Positions 1-10,928 are shown, counted from the stretch's first letter. The stretch is 64,000 nt of DNA from Rhizobium leguminosarum (GCF_002953715.1 NZ_CP025012.1:3860501-3924500); one strand, 5' to 3'. The notes: a model not told the origin generated them from the sequence alone. Numbers and translations: made by a program.

Positions 1-295
1 TCGCAAGCCCGCTGGTCGAGATGCCGACCGCCAGGAGCGCGCCGACGACGATGACGGAGGAGATCGCATTGGTGACGGCCATCAGCGGCGTATGCAGCGC
101 CGGCGTCACCGACCACACGACGTAATAGCCGACGAAGATCGACAATACGAAGATGGCGAGCTGAAAGACGAAGGGATCGATCGCCCCGCCGGTCGCAGCA
201 CTTGCCGCTTCCGGTGCCTGGGCCGCCGCCGTGATGACGGCGGTCACCGCCTGGTCGAGCTGCTCCAGCGCTCTGTCCATTGCTTCACTGGCCAT
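1..295 (-). CDS. pntAb: NAD(P) transhydrogenase subunit alpha part 2 (partial)
   Basis: This is the membrane part of the split alpha subunit of the proton-translocating transhydrogenase, which passes hydride from NADH to NADP+ using the proton gradient. Only the first 98 codons are present; the 3' end lies beyond the window start. After an Ala-rich leader a hydrophobic segment ([13 protein letters not shown], about residues 36-55) and the conserved [11 protein letters not shown] stretch, typical of this subunit, are visible, then a second hydrophobic segment. The ATG overlaps the stop of pntA part 1 by one base (TGATG), so the two are translationally coupled. pntB is expected next, off the window. 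Confidence 0.9.
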   Translation of the reverse strand, partial: MASEAMDRALEQLDQAVTAVITAAAQAPEAASAATGGAIDPFVFQLAIFVLSIFVGYYVVWSVTPALHTPLMAVTNAISSVIVVGALLAVGISTSGLA

Positions 296-1443
296 CAGAT
301 GTCTCCCTTCTTCGCGCCGCCGAAGGCGGGATGAACCACGTCGCCGGCATAGGTCAGCATCGTCGCCTTGACCAGCTCGTCGTCGAGATTGACGACGACG
401 CTCCGGGTTTCCTTGTTGACCATGGTCTCGAGGAAGGTGACGAGGTTCTTGGCGTAGAGCGCCGATGCGCTGGTCGCAACCCGGCCCGGCATGTTGGCGA
501 AACCGATCACCCTGACGCCTTCGACATCGGCAATCTCGCCGGGGACGACGCCCTCGATATTGCCGCCGCGCTCGACCGCAAGGTCGACGGCGACCGCACC
601 TGATTTCATCGAGGCGAGCATGGCGTGTGAAACGAGCCGCGGCGCCGCACGACCGGGGATCAGCGCGGTGGTGATGACGATATCTTGCTTGGTAATGTGT
701 TCGGCAACCAGAGCCGCCTGCTTCGCCTGATAGTTGGCGGACATTTCCTTGGCATAGCCACCGGCCGTTTCCGCCGCCTTGAACTCCTCGTCCTCGACGG
801 CGATGAACTTGGCGCCGAGCGAGGCGACCTGCTCCTTGGCGGCGGGGCGAACGTCGGTGGCCGAAACCGCCGCGCCGAGGCGGCGCGCGGTCGCGATCGC
901 CTGAAGACCCGCGACACCGGCGCCCATGACGAAGACCTTGGCGGCCGGCACGGTGCCGGCCGCCGTCATCATCATCGGCATGGCGCGGTCATAAACCGCC
1001 GCTGCCTCGATGACGGCCTGGTAACCGGCAAGATTGGCCTGGGACGAAAGCACATCCATAGACTGGGCGCGGGTAATGCGCGGCATCAGTTCCATCGCAA
1101 AAGCCGAAAGCCCCGCGCTTGCCAAAGCGGCGATCGCTTCGTCATTGCCGTAGGGATCCATGATGGCGATGATCACCGCGCCGCTTTTATAGCCGGAGAT
1201 TTCCGATCCGCTGGGCCGGCGCACCTTCAAGACCACGTCGGCGGAGGCTGCATCCGCAAAACTGCCGATTCGGGCACCCGCGGCCCCGAACTCCTCGTCC
1301 GGAATGCGCGAAGCTGCACCAGCACCGGCTTCGACGACGACGTCGAAGCCGAAACTCTTCATCTTCTTCACGGTCTCGGCGGAGGCGGCGACACGTGTCT
1401 CCTCCCCCGTAATTTCCCTTGCAACGAAAACGATATTGCCCAA
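295..1443 (-). CDS. pntA: NAD(P) transhydrogenase subunit alpha part 1
   Basis: This is the soluble NAD(H)-binding domain I of the proton-translocating transhydrogenase, 382 residues, acting with the membrane subunits encoded downstream. A Rossmann motif [13 protein letters not shown] and the RPAAKEQ stretch that follows it are seen, as in alanine dehydrogenase/PntA proteins. I chose the TTG start at 1443 (protein beginning [10 protein letters not shown]) because a GGAGG sits nine bases upstream; the open frame runs 18 codons further to 1497 but has no family similarity there. It is the first of at least two coupled pnt genes on this strand, with a small COX IV-like gene 130 bases upstream. 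Confidence 0.93.
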   Translation of the reverse strand: MGNIVFVAREITGEETRVAASAETVKKMKSFGFDVVVEAGAGAASRIPDEEFGAAGARIGSFADAASADVVLKVRRPSGSEISGYKSGAVIIAIMDPYGNDEAIAALASAGLSAFAMELMPRITRAQSMDVLSSQANLAGYQAVIEAAAVYDRAMPMMMTAAGTVPAAKVFVMGAGVAGLQAIATARRLGAAVSATDVRPAAKEQVASLGAKFIAVEDEEFKAAETAGGYAKEMSANYQAKQAALVAEHITKQDIVITTALIPGRAAPRLVSHAMLASMKSGAVAVDLAVERGGNIEGVVPGEIADVEGVRVIGFANMPGRVATSASALYAKNLVTFLETMVNKETRSVVVNLDDELVKATMLTYAGDVVHPAFGGAKKGDI

Positions 1444-1575
1444 CTGCCCCCTCCTCCGGGTCAGCCAGACCGCCGCAGGCTCCCCTGCGCGGGCCAAGCA
1501 TCTAATTCACAAAGCTTCGGAGAAGCTCTCCTCCCCTCAGAGCGCCGTGCGCTCTGACCCTCTGAATCCACGCGG

Positions 1576-1800
1576 TCAGCGGAACAGGAAGATGCCGGCG
1601 GCAAGAAGAATGATGAAGACGAAGAGGCCGCCGAGGAGGCCGGCGCCACCGAAGAAACCGGCGGTCATCGCAAGCAGGAGGACGATGAGAAGCATCGAGC
1701 CGTATTTCGCGCCGGCGATGAACATGTCGTAGGTCTTTTCATGTTCTTTGTAATCCATCGGCGCGCCGGTCTCGACCGGTCCGGTATGATGTTCGGCCAT
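1576..1800 (-). CDS. aa3-type cytochrome c oxidase subunit IV-domain protein
   Basis: A 74-residue protein with a short polar N-terminus containing MDYKEHEKTYDMF, the hallmark of the small bacterial aa3-oxidase subunit IV family, followed by two hydrophobic stretches (about residues 33-50 and 55-73). In the family a single helix packs at the edge of cytochrome c oxidase; here there is a second, Gly-rich one. The gene lies just upstream of the transhydrogenase genes on the same strand, an arrangement that suggests a membrane-energetics role rather than membership of an oxidase operon, as no oxidase genes are nearby. Function is therefore inferred from family only. Confidence 0.8.
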   Translation of the reverse strand: MAEHHTGPVETGAPMDYKEHEKTYDMFIAGAKYGSMLLIVLLLAMTAGFFGGAGLLGGLFVFIILLAAGIFLFR

Positions 1801-2027
1801 AAATATCGTCTCCCTGAAATGCCTCTGCGCTGCCTGATTCCCTCACCTGGGCGAGGGAAGTCCCTATGTGCAGGGATTACACAATGACAGGCGAAAGCGC
1901 AATGCATGAGAATGCCGCAGGCGCACGTGGCAACCGTCACCTCAAAGCCCCGGAACAGGCCCTGAAGGACGGCTGATTTTGCCTGCTTCCGTCGCCACGT
2001 CATCTCCCCCTCGGGGGCAAGGGCAGA

Positions 2028-2780
2028 TCACAGCGGCAGATCGGTCCCGAGTTCGCCTGGCGGCACGAAACGCGCCGTCGGAATGATGGTGAGCGGCGGC
2101 AGGGTATCGTTGGGATTGCGCGAAAACATCATGCGCTGCTCGCTGGCACTGGAGATGAAGAAGGGATAGCGCGTCAGCAGCTTTCGTCCGACCTCGATCA
2201 CATTCGTCGCCATCAGCGTCACGTCAACCCCGTAACTCTCCGCCAGTCGGCCGGGCACGATGGTATCGGCATAGAAGACCCGCTTGTAGAAGGCGGCATG
2301 CGGGGGCCGGACGGACTGAATAACGCGGTCAGCCCGGAAATACGCTGCCGCAACGATGGCGGGTCTCAGCGTCAGATAGGGAACCCACGGCAGATCGGCG
2401 GTGAGCTCCGGATCGGCCGCGAAACGCGCCGGATCGATCAAGGTCAGCCCGGCGTCCAAAAGCACATCCATCGCGTCGGGAAAGGCCTCTCCGGACCGGC
2501 TGATACGATGCTCCGGCGTCACATAGTGAATTCGGATCGTACTGACTAGTTCGCCATAATAATACAGACCGAAGATATAGGCATGGCTGTCGAAATCGAC
2601 ATCGTCCAATAGGCCTTCCGGGGCAAGCGACAGCGCGTCGTGGGCCTTGTAGGCCTTGTAGCGCAGCCGCTCCACGTCCTCCATGTCTTCGCTGCTTTCG
2701 ACACGGCGATATTCGACGTGATCCAGAATTTCCAGGATTTTCCTGCTGAAATCGCTACGCGTAAAAAGTGTGTCTGACAT
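2028..2780 (-). CDS. N-acyl amino acid synthase FeeM-like GNAT protein
   Basis: A 250-residue protein resembling the FeeM/autoinducer-synthase branch of the GNAT superfamily, which joins an acyl group from acyl carrier protein to an amino acid. The region ERLRYKAYKAHDAL (about residues 38-51) matches the N-terminal R-x-R/Y-x-x-Y type motif of these enzymes, followed by ELVSTIRIHYVTP, the beta-strand that carries acyl-carrier contacts, and a long insertion with YLTLRPAIVAAAYF. It has no signal peptide. Its neighbour upstream on the same strand is a cyclic-di-GMP phosphodiesterase gene 145 bases away. The actual amino acid substrate cannot be read from sequence. Confidence 0.65.
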   Translation of the reverse strand: MSDTLFTRSDFSRKILEILDHVEYRRVESSEDMEDVERLRYKAYKAHDALSLAPEGLLDDVDFDSHAYIFGLYYYGELVSTIRIHYVTPEHRISRSGEAFPDAMDVLLDAGLTLIDPARFAADPELTADLPWVPYLTLRPAIVAAAYFRADRVIQSVRPPHAAFYKRVFYADTIVPGRLAESYGVDVTLMATNVIEVGRKLLTRYPFFISSASEQRMMFSRNPNDTLPPLTIIPTARFVPPGELGTDLPL

Positions 2781-2925
2781 TCTCTCGATCCGCTCGTTAA
2801 CGGATCATTAATCATACGCCAGCGGCACGTAGGCAAGAAAATCTAAGAATTTGCGTTGAATTTAGATTATTAAGGTTAACGGGGCGCAAGATTTTCGGCT
2901 GGATAACCAGTCACTTGCAGGCGGC

Positions 2926-5229
2926 TCAGGCGACCTTGTTGCGGCGGCGCTGGACGGTGCGGCGGCCGATGCCCTCTTGCAGCAGCCTGATGTTCTGGGA
3001 AGGGACCGGCGGCGAGAAAACGTAGCCCTGTACCAGATCGGCACTGCGGTGCTTGTTGAGCAGCGTCAGCTGCTCCTCGGTCTCCACGCCCTCGATGACG
3101 ATCTTGAGGCCCAGTTCGCGGGCGAGATTGACCGTGCCGCGCAAGAGCTTGAGGCGGCGCGCATCCTCGACGATGTTGCGCACGAAGGAGCGGTCGATCT
3201 TGACGATATCGAGCGGCAGCGTGTCGAGATAGCTGAGGCTGGAGAAGCCGGTGCCGAAATCGTCGATGGCGATGGTGATGCCGCGGGATCTGAGCTCCGC
3301 CAGGATGGCGCGCACGGCCGCCGGCTCGTCGATCAGGCAGCTCTCGGTGACTTCAAGATGCAGCCGCGCTGCGTCGAGGCCGGAATGGGCAAGCGCCTCG
3401 GCGACCACTGAGAGAATATCGGCATCGCGCAAGTCCCGCGCCGAGAGGTTGACCGAAACGGCGATATGCTCCGGCCAGTTCATGCATTCGCTGCACGCCT
3501 TGAACAGGACGAAACGGGTGATGTCGGAGATGATGCCCATATCTTCGGCGAGCCGGATGAAGACGTCGGGCGGGATCGAGCCCCTCTCCGGATGCACCCA
3601 GCGCGCCAAGGCCTCGGCGCACTCGATCCGCGAGCCGTCGGCCCGGAACATCGGCTGGAAGGCGAGATGCAGCGCCTGCGCCGAGACCGCCCCGCGCAGA
3701 TCCGCCTTCAGCTTCTGCTGCTCGATATAGCGGCCATCCATCTCCCGCTCGAAGCCGGAAATGCCGCCCTTGAAGCGCGACTTGCTTTCGAACAGCGCCA
3801 GATCCGCCTTGACGCTCCATTCATCCATCGCAAACGCGGCACTTTCGAGAATCGCGTAACCGGCGCTGAGCGAAACGAGGAAAGTCAGTTCGTCGACCGC
3901 GTAATTGCCCTGGATTGCGGCGTGCACGCGGCGGATTTCGACGTCGAGCGACGCCGGTCCCTTCGCATGCGGGAAGAACAGGATGAACTGGTCTCCCATC
4001 AACCGGCCGAGGATGGCGTTGCCGGAGGCCTGCTTGATGCGGGCGGCGATGGCGCAGAGCAGGTGGTCGCCCGTAACGTGGCCGCGCATGTCGTTGACAT
4101 GTTTGAATTCGTCGATATCGAGGACCATGAAGCCGAGCGGCCCGGACTTCCTTTGATGTTTGGCGAGATACTCCTGCACCAGCTGCCCGAAATATTCGCG
4201 GTTCGGCAGGCCGGTCAGCGCATCGAAGCGGACCATGTGCATGATCTTCTGCTCTGCCTTCACCCGGCTGGACACATCCTCGAAGATCAGCACGGCGCCG
4301 CCGTCGGCCCTTCGGCTGGCGGAAAATTCGAGCGACAGGCCCTCGGGGAAATGAATGAGCGTTCGCGACAGGTTGCCTTCGGCGACCTGGGTGAGCTGGC
4401 GCAGGATGAGCTCCGGCTGCGAGGCGTCCATGAAGCTGTAGCGCGCGCCATAGCGCAGCACGGCGCCAAGGTCGCGGTCCTTCAACCGATCCGGCGCACC
4501 GATCTTCAGAAGCTCGCAAGCCTTGCGATTGACAACCTGGATGCGGTTTTCGGCATCGACCATGACCAGGCCATGCGGCATGTTGTTGAGCGCCGTATCG
4601 AAACGGTCGGCGATGATGGTGATTTCCCGACGCGCAATGACGTTCTCGTAGAGAAACTCGCGCACGCCGTTCGCCATGGCCCGCGTCGTCAGCCAGAAAG
4701 GAATGAGTAAGATCGACAGCAGGCCGCGATAGAAATCCAGTGCTAGCAGGCTGCAGATGATCATCGGCAGGCAGCAGAAGAACGTCTGGAGGTCGACTGC
4801 GAAGCGCGAGCCGTAGTTGCGGCCGACGACGGAAACCATGGTCGCCATGGTGACGGAAATGCAGGCAAGCTCCGCAAAGGAATCGTGCACGACGAAGATG
4901 GCGTAGCCGCTGGCGATGCCGAGGAGCGCGGTGGTGCAGGCTCCACTGGCAACGAGAACCCACTCCCAACGCTCGATTCCGGCGTGCGAAAGGCTCTCCT
5001 TATCAACACGATCGAACTGCCGGAAGATAGCCATGCGAGCGCCGAAGACCAGAAGGAAGGCGACCGACAGCAGGATGTAGATGGAGTACTGCGTCTTGGC
5101 AGCCACCGCAAGGCACGTCGCAACATGCACAATCACGCCAACAAGAAGCGTCATGCGATTCCCGGAAAGGGAACTCACAAACGACAGATACACATCTATT
5201 GGGACCCTGTTCGGGTTATCTGGCTTCAT
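2926..5229 (-). CDS. membrane PAS-GGDEF-EAL protein, degenerate GGDEF
   Basis: A 767-residue cyclic-di-GMP signalling protein. The N-terminal 190 residues are hydrophobic with about six membrane segments, then come a PAS-like domain (about 225-330), a GGDEF domain (about 345-500) and an EAL domain (about 510-755). The cyclase signature reads MGDQF instead of GGDEF, so synthesis is probably lost. The EAL domain keeps the expected catalytic set: EALAR, VNLSARD, LEVTES, DDFGTG, VKIDRS and IEGVETEEQ. It is therefore most likely a phosphodiesterase with a regulatory GGDEF domain. The ATG at 5229 follows AGGGAAAG; the open frame extends 31 codons further without a ribosome site. Confidence 0.9.
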   Translation of the reverse strand: MKPDNPNRVPIDVYLSFVSSLSGNRMTLLVGVIVHVATCLAVAAKTQYSIYILLSVAFLLVFGARMAIFRQFDRVDKESLSHAGIERWEWVLVASGACTTALLGIASGYAIFVVHDSFAELACISVTMATMVSVVGRNYGSRFAVDLQTFFCCLPMIICSLLALDFYRGLLSILLIPFWLTTRAMANGVREFLYENVIARREITIIADRFDTALNNMPHGLVMVDAENRIQVVNRKACELLKIGAPDRLKDRDLGAVLRYGARYSFMDASQPELILRQLTQVAEGNLSRTLIHFPEGLSLEFSASRRADGGAVLIFEDVSSRVKAEQKIMHMVRFDALTGLPNREYFGQLVQEYLAKHQRKSGPLGFMVLDIDEFKHVNDMRGHVTGDHLLCAIAARIKQASGNAILGRLMGDQFILFFPHAKGPASLDVEIRRVHAAIQGNYAVDELTFLVSLSAGYAILESAAFAMDEWSVKADLALFESKSRFKGGISGFEREMDGRYIEQQKLKADLRGAVSAQALHLAFQPMFRADGSRIECAEALARWVHPERGSIPPDVFIRLAEDMGIISDITRFVLFKACSECMNWPEHIAVSVNLSARDLRDADILSVVAEALAHSGLDAARLHLEVTESCLIDEPAAVRAILAELRSRGITIAIDDFGTGFSSLSYLDTLPLDIVKIDRSFVRNIVEDARRLKLLRGTVNLARELGLKIVIEGVETEEQLTLLNKHRSADLVQGYVFSPPVPSQNIRLLQEGIGRRTVQRRRNKVA

Positions 5230-5557
5230 CCACACTTTCCCTGTGCGCGGGAATTCTAAGCCCAACCCTTTAAAAATTGATTTCAATGGAATCAAACATT
5301 TGGTCAAATTTTCTAAAACCATAGGATGAACAGCACAGCCTACGCGCGCTAATGCAGCCTGTCGGCGAGATTATTGAAATAATTTATCCACGCCTGGGTT
5401 GTTGAAATATTTGACGGCCATACCGCCCGGCCGGTGCATCTAAGACTATACTCCAACGCCAGGCATTTATCCTTCCAATTTCAAAGGCTGTGGTCTACAT
5501 CGATTGCAAGAGGGAAAAGCTGCCGGAAACCGGCAGGACAAGAACAAGGGGAGGCGA
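5230..5557. other. divergent intergenic region, GGDEF-EAL / TRAP genes
   Basis: This 328-base gap separates two divergently transcribed units and must hold both promoters. It is AT-rich next to the EAL gene. The octamer TTGAAATA occurs twice in the same orientation, at 5374-5381 and 5402-5409, which could be a regulator site or chance. I see no gene, tRNA or terminator in it. Confidence 0.4.
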
Positions 5558-6097
5558 ATGTCGGTACTTCTGGCAGCAAGCCGGCTGATCGATTCGATCA
5601 GTCAATTCATGGGCAAAATTTCCGAATATATGGTGCTGTTCTGCTGTCTGATCAGCGCCGGAAACGCCATCGTCCGCTATGCCTTCAACTACAGTTCGAA
5701 CGGCTGGCTTGAGATCCAGTGGTATCTCTTCGCCTTCGTCGTCATGCTCGGCGCCTCGCATGCGCTGCGCAACAACGAGCATGTCCGCGTCGATCTGATC
5801 TATGGTTCGGTTTCCGACAGGGCGAAGATCTGGATCGACATTGTCGGCCTCATCCTCTTCCTCCTCCCCGTCTGCGTCTTCCTCACCTGGGTCTGCTGGC
5901 CGTTCTTTGCACTGTCCTACCGGCAAGGGGAAATATCGGGCAACGCCGGCGGGCTGATCCGCTGGCCCGTCAAGCTGATCCTCGTCGCCGGTTTCGCGTT
6001 GCTTTCCCTTCAGGGCGTTTCCGAACTGATCAAGCGGATCGCAGCCGTTACCGGCCATATCAGCATCGATACAAAATACGAAAAACCGCTGCAGTAG
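5558..6097 (+). CDS. dctQ: TRAP transporter small permease (DctQ)
   Basis: The four-helix small membrane subunit of a tripartite ATP-independent periplasmic transporter, 179 residues. Hydrophobic segments lie at about 20-45, 55-75, 95-120 and 135-160, and the family stretch NGWLEIQWYLFAFVVMLG with ASHALRNNEHVRVDL is present. The start at 5558 is preceded by GGGGAGG; an earlier in-frame ATG at 5504 lacks a ribosome site. It is followed 21 bases later by the large permease gene and faces the likely binding-protein gene, which is on the other strand. Confidence 0.92.
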   Translation: MSVLLAASRLIDSISQFMGKISEYMVLFCCLISAGNAIVRYAFNYSSNGWLEIQWYLFAFVVMLGASHALRNNEHVRVDLIYGSVSDRAKIWIDIVGLILFLLPVCVFLTWVCWPFFALSYRQGEISGNAGGLIRWPVKLILVAGFALLSLQGVSELIKRIAAVTGHISIDTKYEKPLQ

Positions 6098-6118
6098 GGC
6101 GGGCTGGGAGAAACGGAC

Positions 6119-7609
6119 TTGTTTGATTTCGGCATCATCCCGCCGGCCATGTTTCTGGGCATGGTCATCTTCATGCTCTACGGCTTTCCGGTCGCCTTTT
6201 CGCTCGCCGCCGTCGGCCTGTTCTTCGGCATTATCGGCATCGTCACTGGCCATTTCGGCGCGGTCTGGTTACAAGCGCTGCCGCCGCGCTTCTTCGGCAT
6301 CCTTTCCAACGACCTCCTGCTCGCCATCCCCTTCTTCACCTTCATGGGCGCTGTGCTGGAGCGTTGCGGGCTAGCAGAGGACCTGCTCGAAGGCACCGGC
6401 AAACTCTTCGGTGGCATACCCGGGGGCCTCGCCTATGCCGTCATCCTCGTCGGCGCCGTGCTCGGCGCAATCACCGGCACGGTGGCGGCCTCCGTCATCA
6501 CCATGGGGGTGATCTCGCTGCCGATCATGCTGCGCTATGGCTACAATCCGCGCCTTGCCACCGGCGTCATCGCCGCCTCGGGCACGATCACTCAGGTGAT
6601 CCCGCCCTCGCTCGTGCTCGTCGTTCTTGCCGATCAGCTCGGCAAGTCGGTCGGTGACATGTATCTCGGCGCGATCGGCCCCTCGATCCTGCAGGTGACG
6701 ATCTTCGTGCTCTTCATCCTGGTGTTGTCGATCGTCCGGCCGAAATCGATGCCGCCGCTGCCCAAGGAGGTGCGCGGCGACTTCAACTGGGCGCTGCTCG
6801 TGAAGGTGCTGATGGGCATGGTGCCCTCGATCGTGCTGATCTTCCTGGTGCTCGGCACGATCTTCATGGGCCTTGCGACGCCAACCGAAGCAGGCGCGCT
6901 CGGCGTCGTCGGCGCCATGCTGCTCGCCGCTATGAATCGCCGCCTCACCTGGCCGCTGATCCGCGAGGCCATGGCATCGACCACGCACATCACATCCATG
7001 GTGGTGATGATCCTGATCGGCTCCACCTGTTTCAGCCTGGTCTTCCAGGGCATGGACGGCTCGCGCTGGATCGAGCACATGCTGTCGGGCATTCCCGGCG
7101 GCCCGGTCGGCTTCCTGATCTTCGTCAACATCTTCATCTTCGTGCTCGCCTTCTTCCTCGATTTCTTCGAGATCGCCTTCATCGTCATCCCGATGCTCGC
7201 TCCCGTCGCCTCCAGTCTCGGCATCGACCTGATCTGGTTCGGCGTCCTGATCTGCGTCAACATGCAGACGAGCTTCATGCATCCGCCCTTCGGCTTCGCG
7301 CTCTTCTATCTGCGCTCGATCGCCAGCAAGGACGTCAAGACCTCGGATATTTACATGGGTGCGCTCCCCTGGGTCGGCATGCAGCTGATCCTGGTGGCGA
7401 TCGTGATCTTCTGGCCGCAATCGGTAACCTATTGGCTGGATCACGGTCCGAAGGTCGACCCGAACTCGATCAAGATCGAAGTCCCGGGCTTCGGCGGCCA
7501 GCTCGGCCTGCCGCCGCTGGGCGGTGGCAATGGCTCACCGCAGATCCCCGGCCTGACCCTGCCGCCACTGAACGGCCTGCCGGGAGCACCGCCGCCACCG
7601 GCGAAATAG
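6119..7609 (+). CDS. dctM: TRAP transporter large permease (DctM)
   Basis: The transport-channel subunit of the TRAP system, 496 residues, with about twelve membrane segments spread over residues 5-440. It uses a TTG start eight bases after GGGAG. Conserved features include the GSVTGTVAAS-type loop (here AITGTVAASVITMG) and SGTITQVIPPS, characteristic of DctM proteins. The C-terminal 50 residues form an unusual Gly/Pro-rich tail (PPLGGGNG, LPGAPPPPAK) beyond the usual family end; larger DctM proteins of the 2-oxoacid/chlorobenzoate type often have such extensions. Substrate follows from the paired binding protein. Confidence 0.93.
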   Translation: MFDFGIIPPAMFLGMVIFMLYGFPVAFSLAAVGLFFGIIGIVTGHFGAVWLQALPPRFFGILSNDLLLAIPFFTFMGAVLERCGLAEDLLEGTGKLFGGIPGGLAYAVILVGAVLGAITGTVAASVITMGVISLPIMLRYGYNPRLATGVIAASGTITQVIPPSLVLVVLADQLGKSVGDMYLGAIGPSILQVTIFVLFILVLSIVRPKSMPPLPKEVRGDFNWALLVKVLMGMVPSIVLIFLVLGTIFMGLATPTEAGALGVVGAMLLAAMNRRLTWPLIREAMASTTHITSMVVMILIGSTCFSLVFQGMDGSRWIEHMLSGIPGGPVGFLIFVNIFIFVLAFFLDFFEIAFIVIPMLAPVASSLGIDLIWFGVLICVNMQTSFMHPPFGFALFYLRSIASKDVKTSDIYMGALPWVGMQLILVAIVIFWPQSVTYWLDHGPKVDPNSIKIEVPGFGGQLGLPPLGGGNGSPQIPGLTLPPLNGLPGAPPPPAK

Positions 7610-7625
7610 TCCAGCAAAAACAAAA

Positions 7626-7645
7626 CCCCGGACGGAAATCCGGGG
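7626..7645 (-). terminator. intrinsic terminator for TRAP binding-protein gene
   Basis: A perfect seven-base-pair stem (CCCCGGA / TCCGGGG) with a six-base loop lies between two convergent genes. Read on the minus strand it is followed by TTTTGTTTTTG, so it should end the binding-protein transcript; on the plus strand the T run is weak. Confidence 0.75.
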
Positions 7646-7693
7646 TTCTGGTATCGCATTCGTCTAAAGCGCCGAGTCTGCCGGCGGAAAGCC

Positions 7694-8950
<1,257 letters not shown>

Positions 8951-9093
8951 TCAGAATCAGCGGCTTAGCGGTAAACCGGAAAGGCAGGGCGCCGCTTCCG
9001 TCGCAATTTGGCCGCCTAATGCAGCCAAGCGTTGACTTGACGGCCGTTCAGGCGGAAGAAACGACGAGAATAAAGATTTTCACCGGGGCTGAT

Positions 9094-9873
9094 ATGACGA
9101 AACCGATCGTTGCCATTCCTGCCGATATCCGTAGCTTCGACGGCGCGACCTGGCATGCCGTGCAGCATCAATATCTGCGCGCCGCATTGAACGCATCCGG
9201 TGTCATGGCCTTCATCATCCCCGCTTTCGAGGAGGGCTACGATACCGACGCGATCCTCGACCGCGTCGACGGTCTGCTTGTCTCCGGTTCGGCCAGCAAT
9301 GTTCATCCCTTGCTCTACGGTGCCGAGGCGAATGACAAGGACGGCCCCTTCGACCCCGCCCGCGACGCCACCAGCCTGCCGCTCATCCGCCGCGCCATCG
9401 ACCGCGCCATCCCGCTGCTCGCCATCTGCCGCGGCATCCAGGAGCTGAATGTCGCCCTCGGCGGCTCGCTGGCAAGCGAGATTCAGGAGCAGCCCGGCAT
9501 CTGGGACCATCGCCGGCCAGAAGGCGTCGACCGGGACGGCATGTACGCCATTCGCCAGACCGTCCACGTCAAGGAAGGTTCCTGCATCGCAGGCATTCTC
9601 GGTCCGGGCGAGATCCGCGTGAATTCCCTGCATCGCCAGGCGATCGCCAGAACCGCCCCACGCCTGCAGGTGGAAGCGATCGCCGAGGACGGCACGGTGG
9701 AGGCCGTTTCCGTTATCGACGCCAAGGCTTTCGCCGTCGGCGTGCAATGGCATCCGGAATATTGGGCTGAAACAGACAAGTCCTCGAACCAGCTGTTCGC
9801 CGCTTTCGGCGACGCCGTCCGCAGCTATGCCGCCGGCAAGCTGCCGGTTCTCCCGGCACAGGCGATCGCCTGA
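9094..9873 (+). CDS. class I glutamine amidotransferase / gamma-glutamyl-GABA hydrolase-like (PuuD family)
   Basis: A 259-residue peptidase C26 family protein. The nucleophile elbow reads LAICRGIQELN, with the catalytic Cys at about residue 113, and the His-Glu pair is in VQWHPEYW near residue 230. PuuD proteins release GABA from gamma-glutamyl-GABA in putrescine breakdown; other members hydrolyse related gamma-glutamyl amides, so the substrate is not certain. I chose MTKPIVAIPADIR at 9094 because it fits the family N-terminus; the frame is open to an ATG at 9019 and neither start has a strong ribosome site. Next gene is convergent. Confidence 0.85.
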   Translation: MTKPIVAIPADIRSFDGATWHAVQHQYLRAALNASGVMAFIIPAFEEGYDTDAILDRVDGLLVSGSASNVHPLLYGAEANDKDGPFDPARDATSLPLIRRAIDRAIPLLAICRGIQELNVALGGSLASEIQEQPGIWDHRRPEGVDRDGMYAIRQTVHVKEGSCIAGILGPGEIRVNSLHRQAIARTAPRLQVEAIAEDGTVEAVSVIDAKAFAVGVQWHPEYWAETDKSSNQLFAAFGDAVRSYAAGKLPVLPAQAIA

Positions 9874-9942
9874 TTCCAGGCGCCCGCGAAGCGCTATGTC
9901 TGTTGCTTGGCAGCAAGCATCGTCCGCCGAGCCAACCCGCGC

Positions 9943-10899
9943 CTAAGCCTTCTGCGGAGTCTCCGGCACCGGCGTCAGCGCCGCACCCTTCTCAAACCAG
10001 GCGATGAGATTGTCGGCGACGAGATCGGCCATCGCATTGCGCGTCGGCACGGATGCGGAGGCGACGTGCGGCAGCAGCACGGCATTGGTCGGTTCCAGAA
10101 GGTCGGCCGGCACGGTCGGCTCTTCATAGAAGACGTCGAGGCCGGCTGCCCCGAGCGCGCCGGAAGCAAGGGCGGTACTCAGCGCCGCCTCGTCCACCGT
10201 CCAGCCACGGCCGACATTGACGAGAATGCCGTCAGGGCCGAGTGCTGCCAGAATATCCGCATCGATCGTCTTGTGCGTGTGCGGCGTCTTCGGAACGATG
10301 GCGATCAGCGTGTCCACTGCTTCCGCCAGCCCCTTCAACGTCGGGTGATAATCGTAGGACACATCGGCATGGCGCGAACGTGTGTGATAGCTGATCTTCA
10401 CCTTGAACGGCTCCAGCCGCTTGGCGATTTCGAGCCCGATGCGGCCAAGGCCATAAAGCCCGACATGGCGACCCTTGAGTGAGAAGCGCGACAGCGGATA
10501 GGCCGTGCCCGGCTTCCAGTTGCCCGCACGCAGCCAGGCTTCGGCCCGCGGCAACTCGCGCACCGTGTTCAGCAGCAGGCCGATCGCCGTATCGGCGACC
10601 TCGTCGTTCAGCACATCAGGCGTATTGGTGACGACGACGCCTTTTTCGGCGGCATGTTTCACGTCGACGCCGTCATAACCGACCCCGAAATTGGCGATCA
10701 CTTCGACATGCGGCAGCTGCTCCATCCAGGCGCCCGGGAAGGAACCGGAAACGGCGACGCCGCGGATGCGGCCGGCGGTCTCGCTGTCCAGCGCAAGCTT
10801 CTCCTCGCGTGCGACGGCAACAATCTCAAAACGATCCTTCAGCCTTTCGAGAACACGCTCGTGTATCTTCCCAGGAACGAGAATGGCGATGCGGGACAT
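9943..10899 (-). CDS. D-isomer-specific 2-hydroxyacid dehydrogenase
   Basis: A 318-residue NAD(P)-dependent 2-hydroxyacid dehydrogenase, most like glyoxylate/hydroxypyruvate reductases. The nucleotide-binding motif YGLGRIGLEIA is at about residues 152-162. The catalytic triad is visible as Arg in VNVGRGWTVDE (about 235), Glu in DVFYEEP (about 262) and His in LLPHVASAS (about 283). It ends close to the PuuD-like gene on the opposite strand and is 29 bases downstream of a LacI-type regulator in the same direction, so the regulator may control it. Confidence 0.9.
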   Translation of the reverse strand: MSRIAILVPGKIHERVLERLKDRFEIVAVAREEKLALDSETAGRIRGVAVSGSFPGAWMEQLPHVEVIANFGVGYDGVDVKHAAEKGVVVTNTPDVLNDEVADTAIGLLLNTVRELPRAEAWLRAGNWKPGTAYPLSRFSLKGRHVGLYGLGRIGLEIAKRLEPFKVKISYHTRSRHADVSYDYHPTLKGLAEAVDTLIAIVPKTPHTHKTIDADILAALGPDGILVNVGRGWTVDEAALSTALASGALGAAGLDVFYEEPTVPADLLEPTNAVLLPHVASASVPTRNAMADLVADNLIAWFEKGAALTPVPETPQKA

Positions 10900-10928
10900 G
10901 GCTTTTCCTCTTGGATGGCGGTCGTGGT

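Noticed and set aside
3466-4710. 414-residue plus-strand open frame opposite the GGDEF-EAL gene
   Set aside because: Shadow of the signalling gene; no ribosome site or domain.
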